The notes beneath the pieces are model-generated. The model was not told the DNA's origin. It was given only the letters and a program-made list of their open reading frames with translations, and ran no database searches. From assembly GCA_025360105.1 (NCBI GenBank), contig JANYCT010000089.1, positions 17,219-81,218 on the forward strand: a stretch of DNA of 64,000 nucleotides, read 5' to 3'. The translations under genes were made by a program, and so were the position numbers. This document shows positions 33,265 to 42,549 of this stretch, in pieces. Positions within the stretch are counted from its first letter, which is position 1; each line of letters begins with the position of its first letter. The DNA is from Actinomycetes bacterium (GTDB taxonomy: Bacteria > Actinomycetota > Acidimicrobiia > Acidimicrobiales > Ilumatobacteraceae).

Positions 33265-33993
33265 ATGTTCGAGAAACACAAGGCAGCAAAGGTGGTGGCC
33301 CACCGGCAGGCCGCGATTGACGCCACCAAGCGAACAATTTCGTCTGAGCTGACGGACGCCTTGCAAGCACACGATGATTGGGAGCTCTCAAAACTTCAGT
33401 ATCAGACGAACGTGCCCGGCACGGTCCTTAGAAAGGACGAGGTTGCGTACGGCTGTGTGAAGGATGCCGTACTCGTCGAGCCGAAAGTTATGCCCGGCCA
33501 CTGGTCAGGTGGTTCTCAAGGGGTTTCATTTCGGATTGCGAAGGGAGTGTCATATCGTGTAGGTCAGTCGCGCGGTACTTTCACGCCTGGGGTAGAGCAG
33601 GAAGCAACGATCGACGTCGGCATTTTCGTGATCACAAATCAGAGGTGCAGTTTCTCAGGAACCAAGAGATCAGTCGAGTGGGCGTACTCAAAACTCCTCG
33701 GCTTCTCGATAGACGGCCCTGGCAAGGCCGTGTTCAATGTCTCCAATCGACAGAAGGCGAGCGGAGTTATCTATGGTGCCGAAATTGAGCATACTTTCGA
33801 CACAATCATCGCCGCCGCGATCGCACAGTACATGGGTGCCGACCATCATGTAGCGCTGGTGGAGGAGAAGGCAGCGGAGTATCGAACAGCGAGATCGGTG
33901 CTCGATATTCACCAAAAGTCCTTGGCGGCGCTTGAAGCGTACGTGGCCGGTAAACCGCAGCCCCCGGAGATTCCGCCAGCGAGCGGCACCTGA
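33265..33993 (+). CDS. Unrecognised protein next to tRNA-Leu
   Basis: 242 aa from ATG 33265 with the Shine-Dalgarno sequence GGAAGGAAG. An N-terminal basic helix (EKHKAAKVVAHRQAAIDATK) is followed by a beta-rich domain (about 60-180) containing VGIFVITNQRCSFSGTKRSV and WAYSKLLGFSIDGPG, and a helical tail ending in a Pro-rich run. The middle part resembles PH-like/GRAM-like domains in pattern (a strand, then ITNQRCSFSGTK), but I would not name a family. Codon use has more A and T at third positions than neighbours, hinting at transfer. Function unknown. Confidence 0.7.
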   Translation: MFEKHKAAKVVAHRQAAIDATKRTISSELTDALQAHDDWELSKLQYQTNVPGTVLRKDEVAYGCVKDAVLVEPKVMPGHWSGGSQGVSFRIAKGVSYRVGQSRGTFTPGVEQEATIDVGIFVITNQRCSFSGTKRSVEWAYSKLLGFSIDGPGKAVFNVSNRQKASGVIYGAEIEHTFDTIIAAAIAQYMGADHHVALVEEKAAEYRTARSVLDIHQKSLAALEAYVAGKPQPPEIPPASGT

Positions 33994-34020
33994 TAGCAGT
34001 ACAGCGGTCGCCAAACTCAA

Positions 34021-34105
34021 TGGTACGGGCGGAGGGACTCGAACCCTCACATCTTTCGATACAGGGACCTAAACCCTGCGCGTCTGCCAGTTCCGCCACG
34101 CCCGC
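34021..34105 (-). tRNA. tRNA-Leu (anticodon TAG)
   Basis: Reading the minus strand: acceptor GCGGGCG, D arm GGCGGAACTGGCAGACGC, anticodon stem-loop GCAGGG-TTTAGGT-CCCTG giving TAG. A long variable arm follows (TATCGAAAGATG), then the T arm GAGGG-TTCGAGT-CCCTC, acceptor CGCCCGT, discriminator A and encoded CCA (34021-34023). The long variable arm confirms a class II tRNA. Confidence 0.95.
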
Positions 34106-34151
34106 GTGACCCGTACAGCCTGCCGTGAAGCAACGACATCTGCAAACGCTC

Positions 34152-35432
34152 TCAATTTGTTGCGCTGATGACAACGGGCTCGCCGTTCGGCTGCACCTCT
34201 CTGATCCACGTGGTGGCGATGCTGATCGAGCAGTTCGGGATGAGTCGTCCATGTGGGCGACCGCGCCAGAGCATGGTGCCGCCCTGGCTCGCAACGATTC
34301 GGCGTGCGCTGGTAGAACTGGCGACGCGCAACGTCAGTCGTGCGCCGATTGAGCCAGCACCGGGATGAATCACCGACGGCGATACCCACGAGATTGGCGA
34401 GATTGCCGTGATGCGAACGCCGGTTGCCGGCCACTCGAAGCTGTTCAGCCATTGCTGGACGAATCGAGCCGCGTGACGGCCATCGAGCGCGCAGATATCA
34501 GCCGTGTCCGCAGGATGAACGGCGTTGCCGATGGCAAACACGCCGGGGCGGCTGGTGCGAAACGCGAAGTCGACGATTGGTCCACGGTGAGCTTGGTCGA
34601 TCGCCACTCCGCCGCGCCGAGCCAGTTCATTGTCGGGAATCCAGTCGCCAGTGAACACTACGGTGTCGCATTCGATCCGCTGGCCGTTCGTGAGCGTGAC
34701 GGACTCGACGTGGCCCCGTCCCTGGATTGACTCGACGCTGCATCCGGTGATGATGGGTACGCGGTGACGGGTGGCGGTCGCGATGCGCAGCGCTGCATAT
34801 GTTTGGTGATGGGGAAGTGGCGTGACCATTGCAACGACTTCGCATCCGGCATGACGCAAGGTGAGCACCGCCGAGAAGCTGACGTGCTCTGCGCCGACGA
34901 TGACGGCCCGGCGGCCGGGCCGTTGATGATGGAGCGCGGCGAGTTGTTGGAGCGAACCGGTGGTGAAGACGCCACCACCGCGGTCACCGGGAATCATTCG
35001 GGCGGCGCGAGGGCGTTCGCGCACCCCGGTGGCGAGCACCACGGCCCGAGCCGACAACTCGGCGATGCCATAGCAGTCGGCAATCCGCAGCGAGCAAGGC
35101 CCCATCCAATCGAGCGCTGTCGTCGCCGTGCGAATGTGGACACCGGCTCGCTCGGCTCGCGTGCGCAGCTCGGTGGCATAGGTGGGGCCGCTCCTCACGC
35201 GATGCAGATCACGCATGCCGTAGCCGAGATGGTCGCTGTGTCGGGGTACGCCACCGGCGTCGGCCTCGCGTTCGAGAACCACGACCCGACGAACACCGAG
35301 TTGGCGCAGCGATGTGGCAGCGCCGAGTCCGGCGGGACCACCGCCGACGATGACGACATCGACATCGACATCGACATCGACATCGACATCGACATCGACA
35401 TTGTGGTCGTCCCGACTGATCGGCGCGCTCAC
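34152..35432 (-). CDS. FAD/NAD(P)-dependent oxidoreductase of a glycerol cluster, with a Val-Asp repeat
   Basis: 426 aa from GTG 35432, which overlaps the upstream stop (GTGA). After about 10 residues a (Val-Asp)8 run encoded by a hexanucleotide repeat leads straight into the FAD-binding VVIVGGGPAGLGAATSLRQL. ARAVVLATGVRERP, an NAD-binding RRAVIVGAEHVSFSAVLTLR and the closing FAD motif RPGVFAIGNAVHPADTADIC are present. It matches the third gene of glpK-glpA-oxidoreductase clusters (as in Thermotoga), probably passing electrons from the BFD-containing dehydrogenase. The C-terminal 90 residues are unlike the family and may be a decayed or new extension. Confidence 0.82.
   Translation of the reverse strand: MSAPISRDDHNVDVDVDVDVDVDVDVVIVGGGPAGLGAATSLRQLGVRRVVVLEREADAGGVPRHSDHLGYGMRDLHRVRSGPTYATELRTRAERAGVHIRTATTALDWMGPCSLRIADCYGIAELSARAVVLATGVRERPRAARMIPGDRGGGVFTTGSLQQLAALHHQRPGRRAVIVGAEHVSFSAVLTLRHAGCEVVAMVTPLPHHQTYAALRIATATRHRVPIITGCSVESIQGRGHVESVTLTNGQRIECDTVVFTGDWIPDNELARRGGVAIDQAHRGPIVDFAFRTSRPGVFAIGNAVHPADTADICALDGRHAARFVQQWLNSFEWPATGVRITAISPISWVSPSVIHPGAGSIGARLTLRVASSTSARRIVASQGGTMLWRGRPHGRLIPNCSISIATTWIREVQPNGEPVVISATN
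35355..35402. repeat. Hexanucleotide tandem repeat (GACATC)8 inside a coding region
   Basis: Seven perfect copies of GACATC and one variant (GACATT) on the plus strand, coding for alternating Val and Asp in the minus-strand oxidoreductase gene. The unit is 6 bp, so gain or loss of copies keeps the frame and only changes peptide length. Confidence 0.9.
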
Positions 35433-36859
35433 GTGGTGCCCAGCCAATCGCTCATCGATCGCCCGCTCGCCTGCGCGGCCAGCGCACAGACCTCCGCGTT
35501 GCAGTAGAAGCCCTGGCACCGACCTGCCACCGCGCGCGTACGCCTTCGAATGCTGTCGATCGTTGTCGCCCTTGGTTCGATGATGCACGCGTCGAGAATC
35601 TCATCACGGGTGACGTGCTCGCAGTGACACACGATCGGCCCGTTGCCGCCCACCTGATACGGCCGCTCGAAGGCCTCGCCCAGATTGGTGACGCGTATGG
35701 ACTGAATGCCATCGATGGGTTTCGCCACGACGGCGAGGCCGCACACGCGCAGCAACGTGAGTGCCTCTTCGGCGAGTGCCATCGACGCGGTCAGACCGGT
35801 GGAGCGGATACCTCCGAGACACACGTAGCCCAGCGCTGCGTCGTGACTCACCTGGTAATCGGCGTGCTCGGTGGCGGCGCGGAGGCCGGCGTAGACGGCC
35901 GTCACGTCCTCGTCTGCGAGCCCCGGCAGGATACGGCGACCCTTTTCGAGCAGACCGTCGAGGCCGGCCCGAGTGGAGCCGGTGGCCTCCTTGTCGTCAA
36001 TGTCGTCGGCGGTCGGTCCGAGCATGATGTTGCCGAACACCGTAGGCGCCACGAGTACGCCCTTGGTGTGCGTCGTCGGCACGGGGAGCACCGTGCGAGT
36101 GAGCAGCGCGCGGGCGAGCTTGTCGAACACGATCAACTCACCGCGACGTGGTCGTTCGGTGAAGCCGGCGAGTCCGATCAGTGCGTGTAGATCGTCGCTG
36201 TGCAGGCCGGCGGCGTTCACGACGTACCGAGCGCGCAGCATCTCGCCCCGAGCAGTGGTCACCACGGTGATGTCCGTCTGCCGTTCGAGTTTCGTCACGT
36301 GACGATTCGGCAACCACGTCGCGCCGTTGGCAATGGCCTCACGGGCGAAGGCAAGCGGGGTGCTCCACGGGTCGATGATGAACTCGTCGGGGACCACCAT
36401 TCCACCCACGACGCCCGGTCCGAGATGGGGTTCCATCTCGCGGACTGCGGCGGCATCGATGAGAAGCGAGTGCGTGTACCCGTTGGCGCCGGCCTTCTCG
36501 TGCAGGCTGGGCAGGCTTGCTGCCTGCTCGTCGTCCCACGCCACCAACACAGCCCCGGTCCGCTCGATCGCAATGCCGACCGTCGGTGCATATGCGATGA
36601 GTAGCTCGTATCCGCGGCGCACCAGCCGCGACTCGATCGACCCGGGCGTGGCGTCGAAGCCAGTGTGCAGGATCGCCGTGTTTGCCTTACTGGTGCCTGC
36701 GCCGATGTCCGGGCTCGCGTCGAGGAAGGCGATGTTGAGCTGATGACGCGAGAGCAGCCGGGCAACAGCGGTGCCCACGACGCCCGCCCCGACGACAAGC
36801 ACATCAAATATGGGGTCGTGGTCGGACGAAACCTCGATCGAGTCTGACCGGTCAGGCAT
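35429..36859 (-). CDS. FAD-dependent glycerol-3-phosphate dehydrogenase-like protein with BFD [2Fe-2S] domain
   Basis: 476 aa from ATG 36859, overlapping the kinase gene by 8 bases. The N-terminal FAD site is FDVLVVGAGVVGTAVARLLS. ILHTGFDATPGS and YVVNAAGLHSDDL are typical of the GlpA/LhgO-type DAO oxidases, with GGIRSTGLTASMALAEEAL near the end of that domain. From about residue 395 a BFD-like domain has CHCEHVTRDEI and GRCQGFYCNAEVC, four cysteines for a [2Fe-2S] cluster. It likely oxidises glycerol-3-phosphate to dihydroxyacetone phosphate, with electrons leaving through the cluster. Confidence 0.85.
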   Translation of the reverse strand: MPDRSDSIEVSSDHDPIFDVLVVGAGVVGTAVARLLSRHQLNIAFLDASPDIGAGTSKANTAILHTGFDATPGSIESRLVRRGYELLIAYAPTVGIAIERTGAVLVAWDDEQAASLPSLHEKAGANGYTHSLLIDAAAVREMEPHLGPGVVGGMVVPDEFIIDPWSTPLAFAREAIANGATWLPNRHVTKLERQTDITVVTTARGEMLRARYVVNAAGLHSDDLHALIGLAGFTERPRRGELIVFDKLARALLTRTVLPVPTTHTKGVLVAPTVFGNIMLGPTADDIDDKEATGSTRAGLDGLLEKGRRILPGLADEDVTAVYAGLRAATEHADYQVSHDAALGYVCLGGIRSTGLTASMALAEEALTLLRVCGLAVVAKPIDGIQSIRVTNLGEAFERPYQVGGNGPIVCHCEHVTRDEILDACIIEPRATTIDSIRRRTRAVAGRCQGFYCNAEVCALAAQASGRSMSDWLGTT

Positions 36860-38279
36860 CGAGTACCAGACAGGCCTCGGCAACTGAACGCCACGAGTGC
36901 AGGCGCTGTTCCGCCTCGTCGGGGCCGATTTGGGGTTCTACAACGGTGGCCTGCCCCCAGACGGCGAGCGACTCGGACCCTCCTGCACCGATCTGAGCGA
37001 ATGCCGCCACACCGAGCGCCGTTGCGTTGGGTGACGGATAGACCTCTACCGGAATCTGGAGGAGGTCTGCTTGCGTTTGCAACAAGACGCGACTGCGCGT
37101 GAGGCCGCCGTCGACACGCAGCCGCACCAGCGGGGTGCCGAGGTCGGCTCCCGCCGCGCGTGCGAGCCAGGCCACCTGTGCGGCGATCCCTTCGATGACG
37201 GCACGAACCACGTGCGCACGGGATGTACTCACCGACAGCCCGGCGATCGATCCCTTGGCATTCGGTGCCCAGAACGGTGCGCCGAGCCCGGCGAGCCCGG
37301 GAACGAAGGTGACGCCTTCGCTGCTGCTCACAGTCGCGCTCAGCGCATCGAGGTCGCTCGGAGCGCCGATGCATCCGATCTCCTGCAACCACGTGACCGC
37401 AGCACCGACGGTGTACACCTGCCCATCGAGGCACCACGTGATGTCGTCGCCCAACTGCCAGGCGACGCACCCGACCAAACCATTCGATGATCGGGTTGGC
37501 GAGTGTCCGGTAGATGCGAGCAGGAACGCCCCGGTGCCATAGGTGCATTTCGCCTCACCCGCATCGCAGCACGACTCGGCGAACAGCGCGGCCTGTTGAT
37601 CGACGCACAGCCCCGAAACGGGCTTGGGTTTGGAACCGAACGCTGTCGTTTCGCCGATGACACCCGCGTTGGGCACAACCGAGGGCAGCGTCGCCGGATC
37701 GATGCCAAACGCCCCGCACGCAGTGGGGCTCCACGTGGCGGTATCGAGATCGAGGAGCAATGTGCGGCCAGCAGTCGCTGCATCGGTAACGAAGGAACCA
37801 CAGAGGCGATTCAGGAGCCAGACATCGCTGGTGGTGATGGCCGCCGAGGGGTCCACGCGTTCGCGAAGCCAAGCGATCTTTGGTGCTCCGAAGTAGGGAT
37901 CGAGTTTGAGCCCTGTTATCGCTGCGAGTTGTGTAGCCCACCCGTCGGCACGGAGCGCGTCGCAGAGAGCAGCGCTGCGACGGTCCTGCCACACGATCGC
38001 ATTGCCGTGCGGCCGACCCGTCGAGCGATCCCACGCAACGATCGTCTCACCCTGGTTCGCAAGACCAATAGCGTCTGGGTCCACGCCGCCTGCTTGCTCG
38101 ATCGCCTGATGACCGGCGATGAGCACGCTCTGCCACAACCGCTCGGGATCAACTTCCACTCCGCCGTCGGCCGCGGCAATTGGCGCGCAATCAGCCTCGG
38201 CCTCGGCGACCACGACTCCATCGACCACGACGATGGCCTTCGTCGCCGACGTGCCCTGATCGATGGCCAGGATGCGCAT
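36852..38279 (-). CDS. glpK: Glycerol kinase-like FGGY carbohydrate kinase
   Basis: 475 aa. The N-terminal ATP site begins AIDQGTSATKAIVV; GLANQGETIVAWDRSTGRPH and NAIVWQDRRS are close to glycerol-kinase motifs. The C-terminal FGGY signature is visible around VIEGIAAQVAWLARA and LRVDGGLTRSRVLLQTQADL. Length is a little under typical GlpK. Its place ahead of a GlpA-like dehydrogenase supports glycerol as substrate, though other polyols are possible. Start lies 3 nt after the stop of the HerA-type gene. Confidence 0.85.
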   Translation of the reverse strand: MRILAIDQGTSATKAIVVVDGVVVAEAEADCAPIAAADGGVEVDPERLWQSVLIAGHQAIEQAGGVDPDAIGLANQGETIVAWDRSTGRPHGNAIVWQDRRSAALCDALRADGWATQLAAITGLKLDPYFGAPKIAWLRERVDPSAAITTSDVWLLNRLCGSFVTDAATAGRTLLLDLDTATWSPTACGAFGIDPATLPSVVPNAGVIGETTAFGSKPKPVSGLCVDQQAALFAESCCDAGEAKCTYGTGAFLLASTGHSPTRSSNGLVGCVAWQLGDDITWCLDGQVYTVGAAVTWLQEIGCIGAPSDLDALSATVSSSEGVTFVPGLAGLGAPFWAPNAKGSIAGLSVSTSRAHVVRAVIEGIAAQVAWLARAAGADLGTPLVRLRVDGGLTRSRVLLQTQADLLQIPVEVYPSPNATALGVAAFAQIGAGGSESLAVWGQATVVEPQIGPDEAEQRLHSWRSVAEACLVLDA

Positions 38280-38282
38280 GGT

Positions 38283-40733
38283 CTAGGGAACCGGAATCCA
38301 CACCAGGTTCAGCTGCGTCACCCGCACATCAGTGCGCTCGAGACTCACCGCCATCGTGGTCACGTTCTTGGCCAGCGCCGTCCATTTTGCGTCGATGTCG
38401 ATGACCTCCTGACTCAGTTCTGCCTCGAGCTGCTCGAGTTGTGTGTTGAGCGCCTCGACCTTGTTTTCGGCAGCATCCGCGCGCCCACCTGCGGCAGCCG
38501 AGCGTGTGCGCCGGCCGGCCTCGGTGCCCGCGGTTCCGAGGATCGACCCGAGCAGGCCGCCACGTGACTTGCTGCCGCCGAGGAGGCCGCCGAGAATCGA
38601 GCCGGCCGTCGAGAGCACTTCCTGACTCTGACGTCCACGGGCCTCCGTGTGCAGCACTTCGGCCCGGTCTGTGGCCGCTTGCAGTTGGGTTTGAATGCGC
38701 GACACTTTGTCTTGGTACTTATCGCGCAGTGCCGCCGTTTCTGTGTCGGCGGCGGTGTTGGCTGCCTCCGTGCATCGAACTGCGAACTCCTCTGCGGTCT
38801 CGGCGGGACGCCCGAACAATTTGAGATCACGATTGGTCTGCAGATCAACTGTTCGACTGCGAACTAGGAAGTCGATGAGGTCCCGCTCAGCCCTGGTCCA
38901 GAAGGTCTTGTCCTTTACGGGGGCGTTGGTGAGTCGGTAAGCGCATGGAGTCGGCGCCTCCGTACGCAGGTCGCGATCGTCGTAGTCGACGCCGATCGCC
39001 CGGCTCATGTCGACCTGATCGGAGAGCGGAAAAACGACGGCTTCGTATTCTTCATCCTGGATGAGCGCAGCCTTTTCATCGTCGTATCGCAACGCGACGC
39101 GAGCCACGATGGCCGCTTCGAATCGCGTGCCACGCGGGTCACCGCCCACCGTTGCGAGCCATGGTGCTGCGATGTCGGCCCAGCGAACGGGGACGCCACC
39201 GGCGATGTTGGGCATCACCATGGTCTCGTCGCTCGCCATCGGAGCCGGAGCCGGAGCCGATGGTGCCGGTAACGCTGACGTCGAGATGGTGGCGGCGCCG
39301 CCTGTCTGCGGAGTCGGGACGTCTGGCGTCGTCGTCGCCGCCGCAGCAGCGGCAACCTTCTGGTCAGCCATCAAGACAGCGATCTGGTCGCGTGTGAGCG
39401 GACCCCTGAGATAGCTCATTGCCCACCGCGTGGTGAACACCTCCGGCTGATCCTTGCCGGCGCGCCGCAGTACGAACTCGCGCTTGGCGAGCCCACTAAT
39501 GGTGCCCCCAACGGCGTTGATATCGACGCCGCCCGATGCCGCGCTCATGCCATCGAGCAACCGCTGCTTGTCCTGCTCGGTCTGCAGCCGGCCGATCATC
39601 CAGGTGCCGGCGTTCGACAGCGCCTTGTAGTCCACGTCGACGGGGTTTTGCGTGGAGAGCACGACACCCACGCCAAAGGCTCGGCCCTGCTTCATCAGCG
39701 TCATGATCGGCTTCTTCGTCGATGGCGTCGCGGTGGGCGGCAGGTAGCCGGCGACCTCATCCATGTACAACATCGCGCGCAGATCGGTCGTGCCACTCTG
39801 GCGTCGCATCCAGGTGACCAACTTCGACAACACGAGCGTGGTCACGAAAAGCCTTTCCTCGTCGCTGAGGTGCGCGGTGCACACGATGGCGCATCGGGGC
39901 TTGCCATCGGGAGTGCGCAACATGGCGCCGATGTCGAGCGCGGGTCCTGTCATCCATGCTCCGAATGACGGCGAGGCGAGCAGACCGTTGAGACGGATTG
40001 CAAAGGCCATACGGTCGTTCGGCGGGAAGAACGTGTCGAGATCGAAAAGGCCGAGCTTGCGGATCGGCGGTGTGGCCACCATGCCGACGAGTGTCGGTAG
40101 ATCGAGGCTGCGGCCAGCGGCCCACTCGGCCTGAATGAGGTTCGACAGCAGGATGTGCTCGCGGCTGCTGAGCGGATCGGCCTCGATACCCACGAGACCG
40201 AGTAACCCACTGACGAATCCCTCGATCTCATCACCGACCACTTCGGTGTCACCCATGTCGGTCGGCGCCTGCAGCGATCCGACGATGTTCACACCGATTC
40301 CAGAGTTGGAGCCCGGTGTGTAGATGGTGAACTCCACGTTCTGACGCAGCGTGGCGATGTCGGCCGGTGCGATGCCCCAAGTGGCGAGGCCATCGGTCCA
40401 GGTCTTGGCCTGCGCAGCGGCGAAGTCGGCAACGCTCTGCCCGGCCTTTTGTGCGTCGCCCTCGTTCACCCACGGCTGGAAGTCGCCCGGGGCCAGTTGT
40501 GGGAAGGTCAGGCACAAGTTGGTGAGATCACCCTTGGGATCGATCAGCAAAGTCGGCACGCCGGCGCGCAGCGCATCCTCGATGAGGACGATGCCGAGTC
40601 CGGTCTTGCCCTACCCCGTCATGCCCACGATCACGCCATGCGTGGTGAGGTCGCTGGACGCAATGGAGGTGGTCGCCGAAGTGCGCTCGTGCTTGGCTGG
40701 GTCGATCTGCGCGCCGATGAGAAACTCAGTCAT
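38283..40733 (-). pseudogene. HerA/DUF853-type ATPase gene with an in-frame stop in its P-loop
   Basis: Reading from ATG 40733, the frame is open for 817 codons except for one TAG at 40613-40611, codon 41. It interrupts THGVIVGMTG-stop-GKTGLGIVL, where a Ser (TCG) would complete the Walker A motif GMTGSGKTG. Everything after is intact: LLIDPKGDLTNLC, the arm FEDLDTFFPPNDRMAFAIRL-like barrel region, AMLYMDEVAGYLPP (Walker B) and a C-terminal coiled coil. A single base change explains it: a recent nonsense mutation, sequencing error, or stop-codon read-through. Restarting at GTG 40559 would give a 758-residue protein without a P-loop. Confidence 0.85.
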
Positions 40734-40739
40734 CCGCCT

Positions 40740-40745
40740 ACCTTA
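40740..40745 (-). promoter_or_regulatory. -10 hexamer (TAAGGT) for the HerA-type gene
   Basis: On the minus strand TAAGGT ends 6 nt before ATG 40733, supporting that ATG as the true start of the interrupted gene and showing that the promoter is intact. Confidence 0.5.
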
Positions 40746-40797
40746 GAACCTTGACCGGGGTTGGCACATCCGTGACACACATCGCTGACGCGTCGGT

Positions 40798-40803
40798 TAC
40801 CGT
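40798..40803 (+). promoter_or_regulatory. -10 hexamer (TACCGT) for the EthD gene
   Basis: TACCGT ends 7 nt before ATG 40811. Confidence 0.5.
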
Positions 40804-40810
40804 CGGGGTC

Positions 40811-41092
40811 ATGATTCGAGTCAGCGTTCTCTATCCTGGTGGCGACGATGTCACTTTCGACCACGACTACTACAAGAACACGCATGTGCCGTTGGCGTGC
40901 ACGTCGTGGAATGTGGGCGGCGAGATCGACAAGGGCATCAACGGTCCGTACATCGCGGCCGTGCACTTCTTCTTCGAATCGATGGACCAGTTCCACGCGG
41001 CTATGGCGTTGCCCGCAACGGCCGACGTGATGGCCGATGTCGCCAACTACACCAATGCCGCTCCGGTGATGCAGATCGCCGAAGTCGTCTAG
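40811..41092 (+). CDS. EthD-family small protein
   Basis: 93 aa from ATG 40811. MIRVSVLYPGGDDVTFDHDY then HVPLACTSWNVGGEIDKGIN and AAVHFFFESMDQFHAAM follow the EthD dimeric alpha-beta barrel pattern. Family members are small accessory or degradative proteins of unknown mechanism. The next gene begins 17 nt downstream, so the two are probably cotranscribed. Confidence 0.85.
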   Translation: MIRVSVLYPGGDDVTFDHDYYKNTHVPLACTSWNVGGEIDKGINGPYIAAVHFFFESMDQFHAAMALPATADVMADVANYTNAAPVMQIAEVV

Positions 41093-41108
41093 CGCGGGCA
41101 CGGCCGTC

Positions 41109-41774
41109 ATGGCGTTCAATGGATTCCCCGTCGAGGCCCTCGCGTTCTACGACGGCCTCGCCGCCGACAACTCGAAAGCGTTCTGGCAGGCCAACAAGGC
41201 CAACTACGACGCGAACGTCAAAGCGCCGATGCTCGGTCTGCTCGAACAGCTCGACGAATTCGGACCCTTCCATGTGTTCCGCCCATTCAACGACGCCCGA
41301 TTCGCAAAGGGCAGGTCGCCGTACAAGGAACAGATCGGAGCGGTTGGCGAGCGCCAAGGCGGTGCCGTCTACTACGTGGCGTTCTCGGCTGCGGGACTGA
41401 TGATCGGCTCGGGCTATTACTCCATGGCGGCAGATCAACTCGAACGATTCCGAGTTGCCATCGACGACGACCACCGCGGTGCTGAGGCTCAGGCCATTTG
41501 TGCGTCGCTCCTGAAGCGGGGCTTCACCATCGGTGCCATGAGCGAGTTGAAGACCGCGCCGCGCGGCTATCCCAAGGATCATCCGCGCATCGAGATGTTG
41601 CGCCGCAAGGGCTTGACTGCGTTCAAGTCGTGGACTCCCGAACCGTGGTTACACACCAAGGCGGTGGTCAAAAAGGTGCGCGACGGATGGAACGGTGCGA
41701 GCGATGTCAACGACTGGCTCGATGCCCACGTCGGCCCCAGCACGCTGCCTCCACCTGATTGGGAGCGGCCCTAG
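41109..41774 (+). CDS. DUF2461 family protein
   Basis: 221 aa. FNGFPVEALAFYDGLAADNS, AFWQANKANYDANVKAPM and RPFNDARFAKGRSPYKEQIG are the DUF2461 signature; GSGYYSMAADQLERFRVAID continues it. Biochemical function is unknown. Its 3' end overlaps the convergent SufR-like gene by 4 bases. Confidence 0.9.
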   Translation: MAFNGFPVEALAFYDGLAADNSKAFWQANKANYDANVKAPMLGLLEQLDEFGPFHVFRPFNDARFAKGRSPYKEQIGAVGERQGGAVYYVAFSAAGLMIGSGYYSMAADQLERFRVAIDDDHRGAEAQAICASLLKRGFTIGAMSELKTAPRGYPKDHPRIEMLRRKGLTAFKSWTPEPWLHTKAVVKKVRDGWNGASDVNDWLDAHVGPSTLPPPDWERP

Positions 41775-42412
41775 GTCGCTTCGGTGCGTGGCGACACGCG
41801 GTACGCGCAGCGCGTGTCACCGCTGAGCATGTGTTGCTCGCGGGTCACGTGCACCGTTGGTCCTAGCACCGCTTGGAACACCTCGAGTTCGCTGCGGCAC
41901 AGACTCGAGCACGCAGCAGCCGCGCTGCAGATCGGGCAGTGACGTTCGATGAGGAGCAGGTCTGCACCGTCGGCCACCACCTCGGCGAGATATCCCTCGA
42001 CGGTTCGGCGGTCAGCCAACGCGCGGACCCGCACTGCGACGGAACCGTGGGGCAGGCCAGCGCGATACGACGACAGTTGCCGAGCGGCACGATGGTCGAT
42101 GACCTGATCGAGCGCGTCGGCGCCAAGCGTGCCACGAAGTGACTCCACCAGTTCGACGGTGAGCTCGCCGTGGCGATCGGGGAACAGCTCACGGGTCACG
42201 GGAGTGGTGCGCCAGTGGATGGCGGGTCGGCCCCTGCCTTGGATCACGCCCTCGAAGCGCTCGACGAGGCCGGACTGTTCCAGCGCGTCGAGATGTTGGC
42301 GAACCGCAGTCGTAGTTGTGTTGAACTGCTCGGCAAGCTCGTGAGCCGTGGCCTCATCGGCGCGCTTGAGGACCTCGATGATTCTGCGCTTCGCATCGGT
42401 GAGTTCGGCCAT
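41771..42412 (-). CDS. SufR-like iron-sulfur HTH regulator
   Basis: 213 aa. The N-terminal winged helix is RRIIEVLKRADEATAHELAE followed by QFNTTTTAVRQHLDALEQSG, as in ArsR/DeoR-type regulators. The C-terminal domain has CPICSAAAACSSLCRSELEV and a last Cys in GDTRCAYRV, the cysteine layout of SufR-type [Fe-S] sensors that control iron-sulfur cluster assembly genes. No suf genes are in the window. It diverges from a PLP-enzyme gene with 137 bp between starts, which it may regulate. Confidence 0.82.
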   Translation of the reverse strand: MAELTDAKRRIIEVLKRADEATAHELAEQFNTTTTAVRQHLDALEQSGLVERFEGVIQGRGRPAIHWRTTPVTRELFPDRHGELTVELVESLRGTLGADALDQVIDHRAARQLSSYRAGLPHGSVAVRVRALADRRTVEGYLAEVVADGADLLLIERHCPICSAAAACSSLCRSELEVFQAVLGPTVHVTREQHMLSGDTRCAYRVSPRTEAT

Positions 42413-42420
42413 CGTCCCGC

Positions 42421-42426
42421 ATGCTA
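42421..42426 (-). promoter_or_regulatory. -10 hexamer (TAGCAT) for the SufR-like gene
   Basis: On the minus strand TAGCAT ends 8 nt before ATG 42412. Confidence 0.45.
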
Positions 42427-42436
42427 ACGGATTGAG

Positions 42437-42450
42437 AAAGCGCCCGCTTT
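42437..42450. promoter_or_regulatory. Small inverted repeat, possible operator
   Basis: AAAGC-GCCC-GCTTT lies just upstream of the SufR-like promoter in the divergent gap. The position suits an operator, but the sequence does not match the known cyanobacterial SufR site. Confidence 0.25.
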
Positions 42451-42549
42451 GCTAAAAACGGTGTCCCTGGAGCAGCGGGGTGGAGGATTCGTCAACACAG
42501 CCGCGACACGCGCGAGCAATAACGGGTTCCCTTTGACAGAATGTAAAGC

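Noticed and set aside
35355..35402. CRISPR-like array
   Set aside because: Contiguous 6-bp units without spacers, in frame inside a coding region; a simple tandem repeat.
42425..42549. Riboswitch or T-box upstream of the PLP gene
   Set aside because: Only a short AAAGC/GCTTT inverted repeat is present; no multi-helix architecture or terminator seen.
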